From positions 83,271,160-83,335,159 of the forward strand of contig JBANSL010000005.1 of assembly GCA_037127255.1 (NCBI GenBank): DNA of 64,000 nt, given 5' to 3'. The position numbers were made by a program, and so were the translations under genes. The stretch is from Persicaria tinctoria (lineage: Eukaryota > Streptophyta > Magnoliopsida > Caryophyllales > Polygonaceae). The first letter of the stretch is position 1. Every line of letters starts with the position of its first letter. The notes under the pieces were generated by a model. The model searched no databases and was not told where the DNA came from. It was given only the letters and a program-made list of their open reading frames with translations. This document shows, in pieces, positions 47,861-59,546 of the stretch.

Positions 47861-48442
47861 ACCCTTCTAAATTCTAATGAGGCCACCAGATGGCCCAATC
47901 GAGAAGCCAATTTCAGGGGGCTCAAACAGAGTACCAAAAGGAGGTTGAAACAGAGTCCCCTGTTTCTCCCCATCGCCGCCTCAATAGCTGTAGCTTCTCT
48001 GCAGAAACCTTATCATCAAGCTCTCTCCGCTGCATCCTCCATAGCTTTGGCTTCCGGGGAAGTACGCGTTCGAACTCGGTGGAATCTGTGGCTCCTCTGT
48101 TTTGATCCCTGAAACAGGGCATTCGGCGTACCCGTTTCCCAAATCAGGTGAAATCGGCAGTTGGGTGAATTGGGTTTGTAGCTGGAGTGAAAGACTCTCC
48201 ATTTCATTGATTGGAGATGAATCCGATAACAGAGTTTGGGCGATTTGATCCAGCGATTGAGCTTGTGCCAAATTTGGATTGATTTGTATGTTCGGAATGG
48301 TATTTGGTTCTTGGAGAATGTCGCGAATGGAGGAGTCAGACAGAAACAGAGTATCCGAATCAAACATCGGTATCGGATTCGAATGCTGCTGCTGGTGGTA
48401 TTGTAAAAAACGCTCATCGAACAGAAAGAGATCAGAAGACAT
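47861..48442 (-). pseudogene. CCT-domain family protein, N-terminal part with premature stop
   Basis: The frame starts MSSDLFLFDERF at 48442 and runs 153 codons to TGA at 47983-47981. It contains SDSSIRDILQEPNTIPN, SSNAYFPGSQSYGGCSG and ESLMIRFLQRSYSY, resembling the N-terminal exon of plant CCT-motif transcription regulators (ASML2-like), which often have ...ESL..MQRSYSS. The same frame after the stop continues with GTLFQPPFGTLFEPPEIG, also family-like, to another stop near 47866, so the TGA is probably a mutation. No CCT domain is found downstream before the LTR element, so the DNA- or partner-binding part is missing. The family call is by memory of motifs. A diverged copy of part of the gene is at 62655-62870. 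Confidence 0.65.
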
Positions 48443-48659
48443 GTTTTTTGCTTCTCAATGAAACTCAAATTTGGGGATTTTGTTCTTCGTGTTTTGGGGT
48501 GTCCGTTTCTGGGTGGGGTTTCGAAACGGGCACCTGAAAGAGACGATTGAAAGGGGGAGTTTGAACTCAGAATTAGATTTTTTGGGGTTACTGACAAACC
48601 AAGTTTTTTTGGCCGTTGCAAATTGCAGTTGCAGCTATGGAGTATGGACCATTTCAGTT

Positions 48660-48670
48660 GTGTATATATA
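48660..48670 (-). promoter_or_regulatory. TATA-box candidate for the CCT-family gene
   Basis: On the minus strand TTTATATATACAC lies about 220 bases upstream of the ATG at 48442, a plausible core promoter for a gene with a moderate leader. Confidence 0.45.
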
Positions 48671-48699
48671 AAGGAGGAAACTAACTTTAGCACCCTCCA

Positions 48700-50687
48700 A
48701 TTTTAATCATATTTATATTTGGGCGCTTTTTTAGGGTCCGGTTATTTTAGAATGGACAATCACAATGGTGTAAAATAACTTTGTTAGTTTTAGTGAGAAT
48801 CAAGTCAAGTCAAATAACTTTTTAGTTTATGCTTTGTAGGGTTGGTGTGTGTTTTTGTTAGTTTTGAGCTTTTAGGATTACATTTACATCATACTAGTGT
48901 ATTGGCATTCTTTCTTAGTTTTTGGATACTTTTAAATGTTTGTGCTTACAGTATTATCATATATCTTTATGGCATAGAATAGAAAGAATTCATTTTAACG
49001 TTTTTTCTAATAAGAGTAATAATTTGAAAATATTTTTCAAATTTTAATTAGTTTAGCTTTTCTTTTAATTAGATTATGTTATGATCCTAAGTAGATTTTT
49101 GTGAGATTGAAGGGAAGATAGAGATTAGAAAGGTGATTAGAGGAAAAAGATGAAGGTAAGAGGGAGATAGAGGAAGAAAGAGAGATAGAACTAGTCAACT
49201 GGAGAGAGAGAGAGAAATTAGATAAGAAGGTAAAGAGTTAAGTGTTTGATTATTCATTTCATATCTTGCTTAATACAATCTCTAAGTATTTATACATTAA
49301 TGTGATACCAATACCCACTACAAAGGTACCCTTTAGAACATATAAGATCATAATAATACTCTCCCACTACAAAAGCTTTGTCCCAAAGCTTATACATGAA
49401 TGTAAAAGAAGGACGATGACATCTACATCTAGGTTGTGGTACTGTTTGTAGCAAAACAATACTCTAGAGGAGATGACAAAATTAAAGCTCCATGTGCCCA
49501 CTAAATTGCACGTACAAGCCATGAATGCTTAGGAGATAATGCTTTTGCCACTGACTTAATAGCTCACCAGCTTGCTTTGGCAACTAGCTAGGTGTAATTA
49601 ATTTGCCTTCGACTGATCCCAAAACCTCTAAATTGCACAAGCCACCATTAACCCTTTGAATCACCGTGTAGTACAACCTTCTGCAAAGGCAAGCAATTGC
49701 GTGTATTGCAAACAAGAAGCATGCCCTTTGTATATTGACACATCACACATGAGACTAAATGTTGAGCTAGCACTGGTCCTGTGCCTCCTTTGTAGTAGTT
49801 GCAAGTTAGCTAATTCAGCCATGAAATAGCACTGAACCCTGTAGGAGCCACGTTCTTCTTATGCAGTAGCCAACAGCTACTATTGTAACATATTCCCACT
49901 GTCCACAAAATCAACTTTCTTCATTTGCAGCCTCTAGCCAATAAGACTCGATCAACACAAGTCCTCTTCCCATGGAAATAAATGCTTCCTCTAGCCTTGA
50001 CCATGTTTGAAAATCCAAACTAACAAAACAACCCCATGAAGTCCTCCTGGGTCAAAGACAAAAGTCATCTTCAGCACCCCTTTCTTAGATATTGCCGATT
50101 CTAACGACTGTCTCATCCCTACGAGTACACTCACATCACATATGACCCTCATATATGAAGTTGCCCTATTCTTCTTCGATCAAAAACCATAATCCAACTC
50201 TGGCCTATATATGAAGTTGCCCCGTCTTCTTCGATCAACAAGGACATGGAATTCAGGGGATCTTTGATAATAGATTCCTCATCTTATTCTATGCCTTTAG
50301 GACATAGAATAAAAATATCGTTATATTAAAGTCGTGATCAAGTTACAAATTGGTGTAATAAAATAATAATATTAAAAACATATATATATGATACATATGA
50401 TAAAAACAAATAAAATCGAGAGAAAATAGAAAATGTGCAATATTGTATTTACAAAAATAAGTTACATAAGATTCATTATAATCAAAGTTGTTAACATAAG
50501 ATTCATTATAATCAAAGTTGTTAAAACTCGACTTGTATGAGGTTCTAATCTAACCTGATATGTAATTTGTAGATTTTTATACAAATATTTTTTTTTTAAC
50601 TTGAATCTAAAATGCCCGGTATCTGATTGACTTCTAAAGTTTTAGATTTACAAAAAAAATTAGATATGACCTAAAATCCTAAATTAA
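48700..50687. other. Non-coding region
   Basis: No gene is recognised. GA-rich tracts occur at 49110-49220 and a tandem pair of about 30 bp (ACATAAGATTCATTATAATC type) at 50464-50522. The stretch 49240-50270 has higher GC content and looks like a decayed retroelement, but no motif supports a family. Confidence 0.4.
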
Positions 50688-50692
50688 CAAAA

Positions 50693-50838
50693 TGTTATAA
50701 TATTATTATATTAGGTATGGATAAACACTAGTAAACCCTAGTTCCCTGTGTATACTCTATATAAAGGGTTCTCCCAATAATACATCAGTTTCTCCTCTCT
50801 CCTCTGCGCCTCTCTTCTCTTATCTTTGATTTATCACA
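50693..50838 (+). repeat. 5' LTR (146 bp)
   Basis: Contains TATA-like CTATATAAAG at about 50757-50766, followed by a CT-rich leader. It lacks the hairpin present in the right LTR. Confidence 0.95.
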
Positions 50839-50853
50839 GGTTATCAGCACGAT
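50839..50853 (+). other. Primer-binding site candidate
   Basis: GGTTATCAGCACGAT directly follows the 5' LTR. The same kind of site follows LTRs of some plant Copia groups; the cognate tRNA was not determined. Confidence 0.6.
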
Positions 50854-50939
50854 AGTTTCTAAAAGCTAAAAACCCTATTTTTTGTTTTTCTATTCTCCTA
50901 TCCGCCGCCCGTTCATCCAAACCGTTCTAGATCCAATAT

Positions 50940-51780
50940 TCCATCCTGGAGACAGACCTACGGTAAGAATGGACGACGGTGGAGGAATGCGCCACCGGTG
51001 CATGCGGCAACCCCACCAAGACCAAAATACCCACCAGCTCAGATCAATTGATTGATCTATATATATAAGCCCCTCCGCTGATGATCGACGACGTTGGCAT
51101 CCAATTTTTAATTAATGTTTGCCTGATCGAGTTCATCGTAGACAACAGCGCCGCAGCCACCACCTACAAAATCGGATTCGGCATCGGAAAAAAAAAAAAA
51201 GAAGGATTCCAGAGAGCGAAGGGACGACAAGGACTTCAATCTTCCTCCAAACCGTTGCGGCGCCAGCCGGTGACGACCTCTACGACCGGAACCGATCTCC
51301 ACCTCCACCGCGAGGAAGGAACAGAGATTTCAAGCGGAGGATGAGCCCTCTCAAACTCCTACTAATCTCGATGGAGCATACTACTACTTTTTTTATTTAT
51401 TTATTTTGATTTTCCTCAACTTTGAAATATTGATTTATTGTATCCATCTAGCCCCTTCCTTTGATTCGTGAAGGCTTTAATTGGATCTGATCTGATTTTC
51501 GTGTTTTATTTCTTTGTGAGGTTGGGATCAGCAATCGGATGCGCCCGCAAAACAGAATGACGGTGGTGGTGGTAGTTCTCGAGGGGAGGAGTTGGGGAGA
51601 TCGACGGAGGAAAGCGGCGAATGTGATGCCCGGCGCCGCTTCGTACGAGGAAGACGAAGTACTGTATTTCGTTGCAGTTTGTTTTTTTATTAATCACAAA
51701 ATCAGCCCAGAGTCCTTTTAAAACCACAAATTGGCCCTATATTTTATATAATTACAGAAAGCGGTCTAAAATTTTCAGGG
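50940..51780. other. Leader region of the element
   Basis: GC-richer sequence with overlapping short frames on both strands (for example 51081-51409). None shows a domain, and they conflict with one another, so no gene is called. This is probably 5' untranslated sequence or captured DNA. Confidence 0.4.
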
Positions 51781-51808
51781 CGGTATATTTTGCCCCTGTG
51801 AAGGATTC

Positions 51809-54600
51809 ACACATCCTGGAGAGGATGTGTAACCCCCGAAGTGGTTGAATCAATCGGATTTTTAGTATCCCCTAAAGCGGATAAAATAATCGGTTCAGGA
51901 TGTGTAACCCCCGAAGTGGTTGAATCAATCGGATTTTTAGTATCCCCTGAAGCGGATAAAGTAATCGGTCATATCCCCTGGATGTTATTTTATTATATCC
52001 CTGAAGTGATAAACGATCGAATTTCATCCCTGAAGTGATGAATTATTTATTTATTTTATTTATTTATCTTATTTTTATGTTTATTTTAATTATTTTTCAT
52101 CTCCCGAAGTAGATGAATTATCTCCTGAAGTCATCTCCAGAAGTGGATGAACGAAATCATTTCCCGAAGTAGATGAACGAGCACATCTCCTGAAGTAGAT
52201 GAATGATAAATTGATCTCATCCTCGAAGCGATGAAACGATAAATCTCATCCCCGCAGAGATGATCAAGCCGATAAATCTCATCCTCGCAGAGATGAAAGC
52301 CGATAAATTTCCCTGTAGTGATGAAATTATATTTATTATTTATGTTTATTTATTTTATATGTTATTTAATTTAATTTATTTAAATTATATTTGTTTAATC
52401 CTCATCTCCCGAAGTAGATGTGAACGATTGAAAGTCATCCCCGTAGTGATGATTTTTTTTTATTTTCAGTTTTATTATTCATTTCAATTTGTATTTTATT
52501 TTCTTATCTCCATAAGTAGACAAACATTATCTCCCGAAGTAGATATAAATTGTTAAATTTGCATATCATCTCAAACGTGGTAGTTTATCTCCTGAAGTAG
52601 ATAAAGTAAACACAATTTATATATCACATCTCTTGAAGAAGATGAAATTCTTATTTATCTCCTGAAGAAGATAAAATATTTTCGGCTATATATCATGATA
52701 AAAATTTATCTCCCGTAGTAGATAAAATTTCAAAATTCATAATCATCCTTGTACCGATGATTTTTATAGCTAAACAAGCAAATTATTATTTCTCCACCAG
52801 TCTCCAGAAGTAGACGAACATGTATTTACAAATGTTCATTTTCTTGTCACCAGAAGTTGACAACATGCCAATTTGATTTTATTTATTTATGATTTTATAA
52901 TTTTATTAATTATATCCACTATTTATTTATTTATCATTATCTCTCGAAATAAATAAACTCATCTCCTGAAGAGGATGAACACATTATGCTCATAAATCGT
53001 TCCTGCAATAATGATAATAATCTCCTGAAGAGATATATGAAAAGGAAATTCATAAAATGTCTCACTATCTCATCAATACATATTTGTCCCTGAAGTGACA
53101 ATGTTCATTCTTTGAGCTAAATTGATGATAAGTTTGTATAACCTCCGAAAAATGAATTAAAATCATATCCTGAAGTATATGAGCTTTATTTTAAAGTTGC
53201 ACAAATAATCCATGAAGCGATGTGTAAGTAAAGATAGATATAACCCTTGAAACGGTTGTATACAAGTTGTCTTCTCGCTGAAGTGAGTAATGAAGAATAT
53301 GGTCAATGTTTATATGACAACTTACTATATCTTTTTGAATTGCAACTTATCATGTTTGGAGTATATGATCGAAATATACATAATAGAGACTAATTGTCAC
53401 TCGAAGTTGACAAATGAATCATTTTATGAGTAAAATCATTTCTTGAAGAAAATGATAAATTGACAAGTTTTTCTCATGGCTCCACCTGAAGTGGACAAAT
53501 ACAATTTTATTTTATTTATTTGTTTGTTTTTTTTATTCATTGCTTTATATTGAATAAAATTATTATGATTTTACTTATTGTAATTCAAAGCTCAAAGTGT
53601 TTCCCGAAGAAACTACTTGTCATGAGTGTCTAATGCGGAGTTTTGTTTGGCAAATGAACATTTGGGAGAAAGGTTTACCACAATCCCATAGATTGTGAAG
53701 TTTTTCAACACCAACCTAAGAGCCTGAAGACTCTACTGGTGGATTTTATTAACTCCTGAAGAGTAAAGAATATTTTATGAACTTTAGAAGAGTAAAGGAT
53801 TTCACAAACTCCAGAAGAGTATATGGTCCTAATTTTATCATTTGTACTCCCGAAGAAGTACATGGAATGTGGGTTTTATCATATTCAAAACTATTTTTGT
53901 TTGGTTGATACAACCAATAGAAGTACCCACATAACACAATCTGGTTGAGAAGGCCACTTCCTGACTATCCTCTAAGCATTGCCTGAAGCATGCCCCTCCG
54001 GTAGAGGGTGTGAAAGAGGTTATCGTTAAGCGCTTGACCAAAGTTATTGTTGTGGCTTATAGCTAGGTCAGTTATACGGTTAATTCTAAATGTCTTGAAG
54101 AACATTATAAATGAATCATACCTGAAGTATGACACCAACGAAAGTTCTGAAAATACTCATTCAATGGCATCTAAATTAAATGGATCACCCTATACAAGGT
54201 TCAATGGTTGAATATTATGGTTTTATAAGTGTCAAACAATTTTGAAAACCTTAAGTTTTCTCAAACAATCTTGAATGGAAAACCAAGATGAATACCATAT
54301 AGCTCCAAAAGAGCATTGATCTTGTTACCTGGAGTAACAATGACACATATGTATGAATTAACATGGTATTGAACACCAATATCTCGTGACTAGCTAGAAG
54401 CAAGTCTTACAGAAATGAGAATGTATATATATATATGGTTTATTTGACACTGATTTATCCAATTGAAACTTATCACTAACCAGAAGTTAGTTGATGATAA
54501 AATGTTTTTCTTTGTGGCATTCGGTCACTCAAGTGAATCGATGATGTGCAGGATTATTGAAATTCACATAGACACCCACTAAGAAGGACCAGAAGATCCT
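51809..54600. repeat. Array of micro-hairpins with constant loop CCNGAAGN
   Basis: Dozens of short inverted repeats have stems of 4-8 bp, all different, around an eight-base core CCTGAAGT, CCCGAAGT, CCAGAAGT, CTTGAAGA and similar. Examples: stem CATCT/AGATG (52098-52115), TTTATCT/AGATAAA (52584-52605), TTGTCA/TGACAA (52844-52863), TTGTC/GACAA (53084-53101), TTGTCA/TGACAA (53394-53413), ATCATTT/AAATGAT (53435-53456), TGTACT/AGTACA (53843-53862), TCATA/TATGA (54116-54132), ACTAA/TTAGT (54475-54491), AGGA/TCCT (54585-54600). Further copies continue to 56004. There is no coding frame through the densest part (51800-53600). Confidence 0.9.
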
Positions 54601-55980
54601 CAATAAGGGTGACCGAACATATATGGTCTATCATCTTGGCAAAATCAACAATAAGACCATCTATATTGAGAGTAAATGCAAAGTCTCTAATGTCTCTTGA
54701 ATGGATTCAATGAGACACCTACGGAACACTAACATATAGACCAATGTAATTCCAATATTATAGATGCCTAGACACTTTGGTCATATGAAACATAAGGTAG
54801 AGAATGTTATCAACCACATTGTTGAGCATATGGTAGCTCACGGCGACCCAGAAGAGTCGTTGGTCAAATGGGCCCATGCATGTTTGCATTTTGAATTTGA
54901 CACAATAACATCTCCCTAATTATCTCCAGAAGAGAGCATGTCATTCAAAGGTTTTGAATAAGCAGCATACGTTCCGAGATGTACCTCCTCCAAATGAACT
55001 ACAATGAGACCACAAAGAAGTTGGATGATACATGGGGTTTGAGTCCTTATTGATATCAAATACCTAGAGCTTATAATGGTGATCAAATGCTCGGTATTTA
55101 GGGGGAGAGGAAATGAGACTAAATATTAAGAAAGAGATTGCACGGAAGCAACTTCTCTATCATTTCATATCCGCGGATAAATACAAGTGAACTAGAAGTT
55201 CAATAAATGAAATGATTATAAGGTTTAGCAAATATGCCATTGAAAGCATTTACTAAAAGCCAAGAAAGTGATAAAGTCACAGATTCTAGCTCATTTGGAA
55301 GTTCCAGAAGTAACTCCAATTCAATGAATATCAAGTGGTTCTCAAGTACACCAGACGTGTTGGAGATCAATAGGCTCTTGGTATACGATTCCCCAGAAGT
55401 GGAAAGAGTCTGAGAATATGATGATCATCAAATAAATAATGGATGTCGACATCGAAATGATAGTAAAGAGCTAGAAAAAGGAAATTCATGCAAGAATGGG
55501 TTCTTTAAGCATGATGGCATTGGACCTGTAGTTCCAACACCGGAAAGTGTAACATCATTTGGTTTTAAGTGGGTGTTCATACAAAATAAAATATAAAGCC
55601 AAGTCGATTGCACAAATACCTATCAAAGGCTATATGGAGAATGTATTCACCAGAAGTGAATATAATTTTGGATCTAAATGTAAATGACGGACGTGCTACT
55701 TGAATACGCATATAAATGAAAAAGATCGATTGAAAATGCATGAAGCATTAATGTCAAAGCCCCGTCATATACAATTGATTAAAGATCCTTATAAGAGTAC
55801 CAGAAGTATCTATAATTGTGAAAATGGTGACATTGCATTAGGTCCCGAAGTACCATACAATGTTGTACTCTTTTCCTTGATCTTGGTTTTTATCTCATTG
55901 GGTTTTTCCAAGTTAAGGTTTTTAACGAGACAACTTATGCACCATTTAATACAACCGATCCCCCTGATCAAACAATGAAA
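54500..55980 (+). pseudogene. Decayed Copia integrase/RT region
   Basis: Fragments in shifting frames match Copia pol. IKYLEL-like sequence near 55059-55075 corresponds to the integrase C-terminal IRYLEP block. FGPVVPTPESV and FKWVFIQ-like residues near 55523-55590 match the RT N-terminal motif. MNTHINEKDRLKMHEA (from 55700) matches the ...IYMKIPEG...PEA segment, and KPRHIQLIKDPYKST then LGPEVPY (about 55840-55860) match later RT/RNase H blocks. The order is right, but large parts, including the YVDD active site, are missing and stops are frequent. It cannot encode an enzyme. Confidence 0.75.
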
Positions 55981-56380
55981 AGCACACTAGGTCCTGAAGT
56001 ACCTTATGCTTGTGCATATATTCAAAGCAGCTCAACACCAATACAGGGAGGTCAAGCGCATCAAGTCAATCATGAAGAAATTCCAAGTCAAAGACAATGT
56101 TGAGATTCAACCATAAGTTCATGAAGACAGCGCCATCACGAAGAATGAGAAGACTTCGAGAAGGATGTTGAATTCAAGGGGAGTATACACGCACTGCACT
56201 CTTTTTCCCTTCGATCAGGTTTTGTCCCACTGGGTTTTCCTGACAAGGTTTTTAACGAGGCAGATCACCAAAGTGTATCAAATGTCATTTGTATTTTTTC
56301 CTTGGTCCTAGTTTTGGTTCCATTCGGTTTTCTAGGCGAGGTTTTTAATATGACAATTTTGTAATATTTAGGGATGTTTA

Positions 56381-56392
56381 TTCAAGGGGGAG
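56381..56392 (+). other. Polypurine tract
   Basis: TTCAAGGGGGAG lies directly before the 3' LTR. Confidence 0.8.
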
Positions 56393-56545
56393 TGTTATAA
56401 TATTATTATATTAGGTATGGATAAACACTAGTAAACCCTAGTTCCCTGTGTATACTCTATATAAAGGGTCCTGAAGACTCCCAATAATACATCAGTTTCT
56501 CCTCTCTCCTCCGCGCCTCTCTTCTCTTATCTTTGATTTATCACA
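56393..56545 (+). repeat. 3' LTR (153 bp) with hairpin insertion
   Basis: Nearly identical to the 5' LTR, but GGGTTCTCCC is replaced by GGGTCCTGAAGACTCCC at 56466-56482, adding one of the CCNGAAGN hairpins. Confidence 0.95.
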
Positions 56546-56550
56546 CAAAA

Positions 56551-56890
56551 TTAATAGTAGTACTACGTAGTGATCTGGGATGGGCTTGTCCTTTTCATTT
56601 TTTTAGGTTGATCACCCTTGTTTGCCTCTTAAATTGCCCTCTTTTCGCCTTGCATTCGGTGGGGTGTGTACCGTGTACGTAGTTGACGAACAACTAGGAG
56701 AGTTTCGATAAGACTCTCATACCAATTTGTACATCTTTGCAATAATCTGAAAATCAATTTGCCAAATAACATTTCCACTTTATTGCTTTAAGCATCTCTC
56801 CTTGCAAAAGAAAAAACCTTTTTCCATTCCATTTAATTAAACAAAGGGAGGATTTTCAGAAAATTACCCATAAATTTAAAAAAATTACCG
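56551..56890. other. Non-coding spacer
   Basis: No gene or repeat was recognised between the Copia-type element and the LINE fragment. Confidence 0.45.
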
Positions 56891-57064
56891 AAAAAACTAG
56901 ACTAAACAACAAAGGGGTAGCAATCGCATCCACATGTGAACTATGTGATCTATGCGAGGGAACTCCAACCCACCTATTCCTATAGTACTGTCATCAACGT
57001 AGAAACTTAATACAGAAAATTGATCCATTGGTTGGAAAAATATTACAAGAATTTTTTTTTTTAT

Positions 57065-58740
57065 TATATAGTAGGCAAAAATTGGACAGATCCTACCTAG
57101 GTAGAATACAATCCTGATCATCCTCACGGATGATGTAACATAATTCCCTATTAAGAGGGATGTTTGACATACTACAACTGTCAGGAGATTTAGCAATATA
57201 GTATGCCGCTTCGTTTGCTTCTTTAAAACAATGCTTGAACTCGATGCAATCAAATTCAGCTTGGAGTCTTCTGATAAGCTCAATTTGCCATAATATTTCC
57301 CATCTGCTGCTGGAGCTATCGTTGATGGCCTTAACCCACAACCAGACAGTCCCCTTTGATTATAAGTCTGCTGATTCATTTGGACAAAGCTAGCTTTATA
57401 CCTGCACAGAAAGCTTCTACTTCTATTTGGGTTACAGATCCATAGTCAACTGTCTGTTGAAAAACATCAATCACACGACCTACAGAATCCCTGAGGACCC
57501 CCCCCCCCCCCCCACTTGGCAGATGTCAGTGGGTTTAACCGCGAGCCATCTACATTTATTTTGTAGGTAGTCGGGGGTGGTTTCTTCCATTTAATATTAA
57601 GTCTTCTGTTTACACGCTTGGTTTTATATCTTGGAATAGCAGCTGAGGCACTAAGCCAATCTCTAATTGACATCATGGTTCTGGTAGCTATTTGAAACGA
57701 GGAATCTAGTGTTTTACTTTTAAAGATGACCGAGTTCATGGCCTCCCAAACGGTTTGCCATACGAAGCACAGGTCATTAAAATTATCCCAAGTTCGGTGA
57801 TTCCTAAAGATATCCTCTACAGTTGTATTTAAGACCGGTTTATGAATCAATACTTTATTTGTGATTTGCTCATAGCTGGAGATAATTCCTCTGGTTACTG
57901 TACAGTGGAAAAGCAAATGATTGTTATCTTCATCCGCTTCGTCACAAAGACAACACTGACTTGGGACTCTGTTGAAAAATCGATTAAGTCGAGCATTGGT
58001 TGCTAAGCCATCCTGGGAGATCTTCCAAATCAATTTTTTTTTAATTTAGGAGGTAAGTTTAGATTCCAAATCCAATTACAAGGATCGTTTGTATTGGTTG
58101 CAGTGTTCCCCAATTGCTTGACAGATTTAGTAGTGAATTGCCCACTTGGGTTGTGTTTCCAAATCAGTTTATCCGGAGTATTCCAGCTCGGGATTTTAAT
58201 CCTTGAAATTGAGTTGGTGATTTGACTCGGAAACATTTGGTTCAGAAGATGGAGGTTCCATTCCTTCCTTATAGTGAGTAAATGATTCACTGTCATATTG
58301 GTATCATAGTGAGCTTGGAATCGGTTTAAGTTATGTCCCATAACCCATGGGTCTCTCCAAACATTGACGGATTCTCCATTCCCGATTACCCATTGCAGGC
58401 CATGGATGAATTTATCTCTTAGGTGAAGGAGACGGCCAAATTGCCAAGAGGGGTTCTTGGGTTCTATATATGAGATGTAACTGTTTTGAAGGTATTTTTC
58501 AGTTATGACTCTTACCCAGACATTCTCCCAATCGGTGTAGAGTTTCCATAGTAGTTTCATTTGAAGACTAATATTCATATCTTCTGCATATCTGATTCCG
58601 AGGCCACCCTTTTCAATAGGCTGACATATTTTATCCCAACTGATCAAGGGGGTATATCTTTCGGATTGGAGCTTGTTCCAAAAGAATTTTTTATGGATTT
58701 GATCAATTTGTTGCAGAATTCCTTTTGGTAAAATTGATAG
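57065..58740 (-). pseudogene. LINE ORF2 C-terminal fragment, frameshifted
   Basis: Minus-strand frames give the part of a plant LINE after the RT core. Around 58740-58650 is KKFFWNK, then LISWDKICQPIEKGGLGIRY (58647 on), WVRVITEKYL and IWKHNPSGQF. The zinc-binding domain WKISQDGLATNARLNR...CCLCDEADEDNNHLLFHC follows from 58033, then RNase H pieces with YKINVDGS (about 57545), IEVEAFCAGIK (about 57410) and FKEANEAAYYIAKSPD (about 57200). Frameshifts occur at an A/T run near 58033 and at a 16-base C run (57498-57513), and more follow. The RT active site is absent. A piece of the same RNase H end is at 37640-37912. Confidence 0.88.
57498..57513. repeat. Poly(C) run, 16 bases
   Basis: A homopolymer inside the LINE RNase H region that shifts its frame; such runs are also prone to sequencing error. 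Confidence 0.9.
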
Positions 58741-58989
58741 GAATGATTAAGACATCAAGAACATGATAAACATATTCGAGAAAATGAACCTAGATCAGAG
58801 GAAAAAGCTAGCAAAAACTTAGCGGAGCCTTTGGACATCCAAAAACAGAAAAATCTTTGACAACATAAACACAGCGACAATCTAGAACATGGAAAATCTT
58901 ACACGACAAACACTTATTAACTGGGAGAAAAAAAAGGACAACTCAAATGAAACAAAAACAATAACCACAACATTACCATTTACCAAGGA

Positions 58990-59545
58990 AGAAAAGACAC
59001 GTAAGATGGAATAAGCCATCAGAAAGAACATTTAAAATAAATTTCAATAGCAGCAATAAATTTCGATGACAACTCAAATGGTATTTTTGGTGCAGGTTTC
59101 ATTATTCGTGACCATAAGAGAACAATGATTGACTGCGGACGATCATAACTTTGACACAAATCACTGCTCATCACTAAAGCTACGGGCCTGAAGATGGGGA
59201 TTGTGATGGCAAAGGGGCTAGGATTGTCCAAGATATAAGTGGAAGGTGACAACTTGATTGTCATCAACGCTCTCAAGGGTTACTGGTCCTGCCCGTGGGA
59301 CATTGAGATTCTCATTATTGATATCCTCCTTCTGCTTTAATCGCTTGAGAGTGTAATCTTCATGCATTGCTTTTGGGAGATCGACTAACATATGTACCGA
59401 TTACATCTTGCGACTCTTCCAAGCAGATGCTTCTCTAGACATTCGGTCAAACAGAGAACTCAATATGCTCATCAATAAGGATGTCCTTGGATGGTCGTCT
59501 AGTAGGGTTGACCTCATCCAAATTCTTACTTGTATAAAAAAAAAG
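58990..59545 (+). pseudogene. LINE RNase H fragment with 3' tail
   Basis: Broken plus-strand frames give GAGFIIRDHKRTMI (about 59090), AKGLGLSKI, VEGDNLIVINALKGYWSCPW and DIEILIIDIL (about 59210-59320). These match the RNase H end of the LINE at 1-3221 (EGDNLTVVRALLGDWKCPW). An A run at about 59537-59546 may be the 3' tail. Stops are numerous. This is a 5'-truncated, old copy in the opposite orientation to its neighbour. Confidence 0.8.
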
Positions 59546-59546
59546 A

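Larger units (their letters stand above)
50693..56545 (+). mobile_element. Decayed Copia-type LTR retrotransposon with hairpin-rich interior
   Basis: Short LTRs (50693-50838, 56393-56545) are flanked by CAAAA (50688-50692 and 56546-56550). The LTRs begin TGTTATAATATTATT, end TTATCACA, and differ mainly by a 7-base net insertion in the right copy. GGTTATCAGCACGAT immediately after the left LTR is the likely primer-binding site, and AAGGGGGAG before the right LTR is the polypurine tract. About 3 kb after the left LTR is non-coding and filled with micro-hairpins. Further right are broken integrase and RT motifs. Young LTRs around a decayed interior imply mobilisation in trans. Confidence 0.92.

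Noticed and set aside
48016..48693. 225-codon minus-strand frame overlapping the CCT-like frame
   Set aside because: Its sequence has no family features, whereas the overlapping frame (48442-47981) matches CCT-family motifs and recurs in a second copy.
51081..51409. Small genes in the leader of the decayed Copia-type element
   Set aside because: Three mutually overlapping frames on two strands, with no motif or conserved start.
51781..53600. CRISPR-like array
   Set aside because: The repeated core is only about eight bases, spacing is irregular, stems vary, and the host is a plant; the array lies inside an LTR retrotransposon.
59019..59276. Minus-strand 85-codon frame
   Set aside because: It is antisense to a recognisable LINE RNase H fragment.
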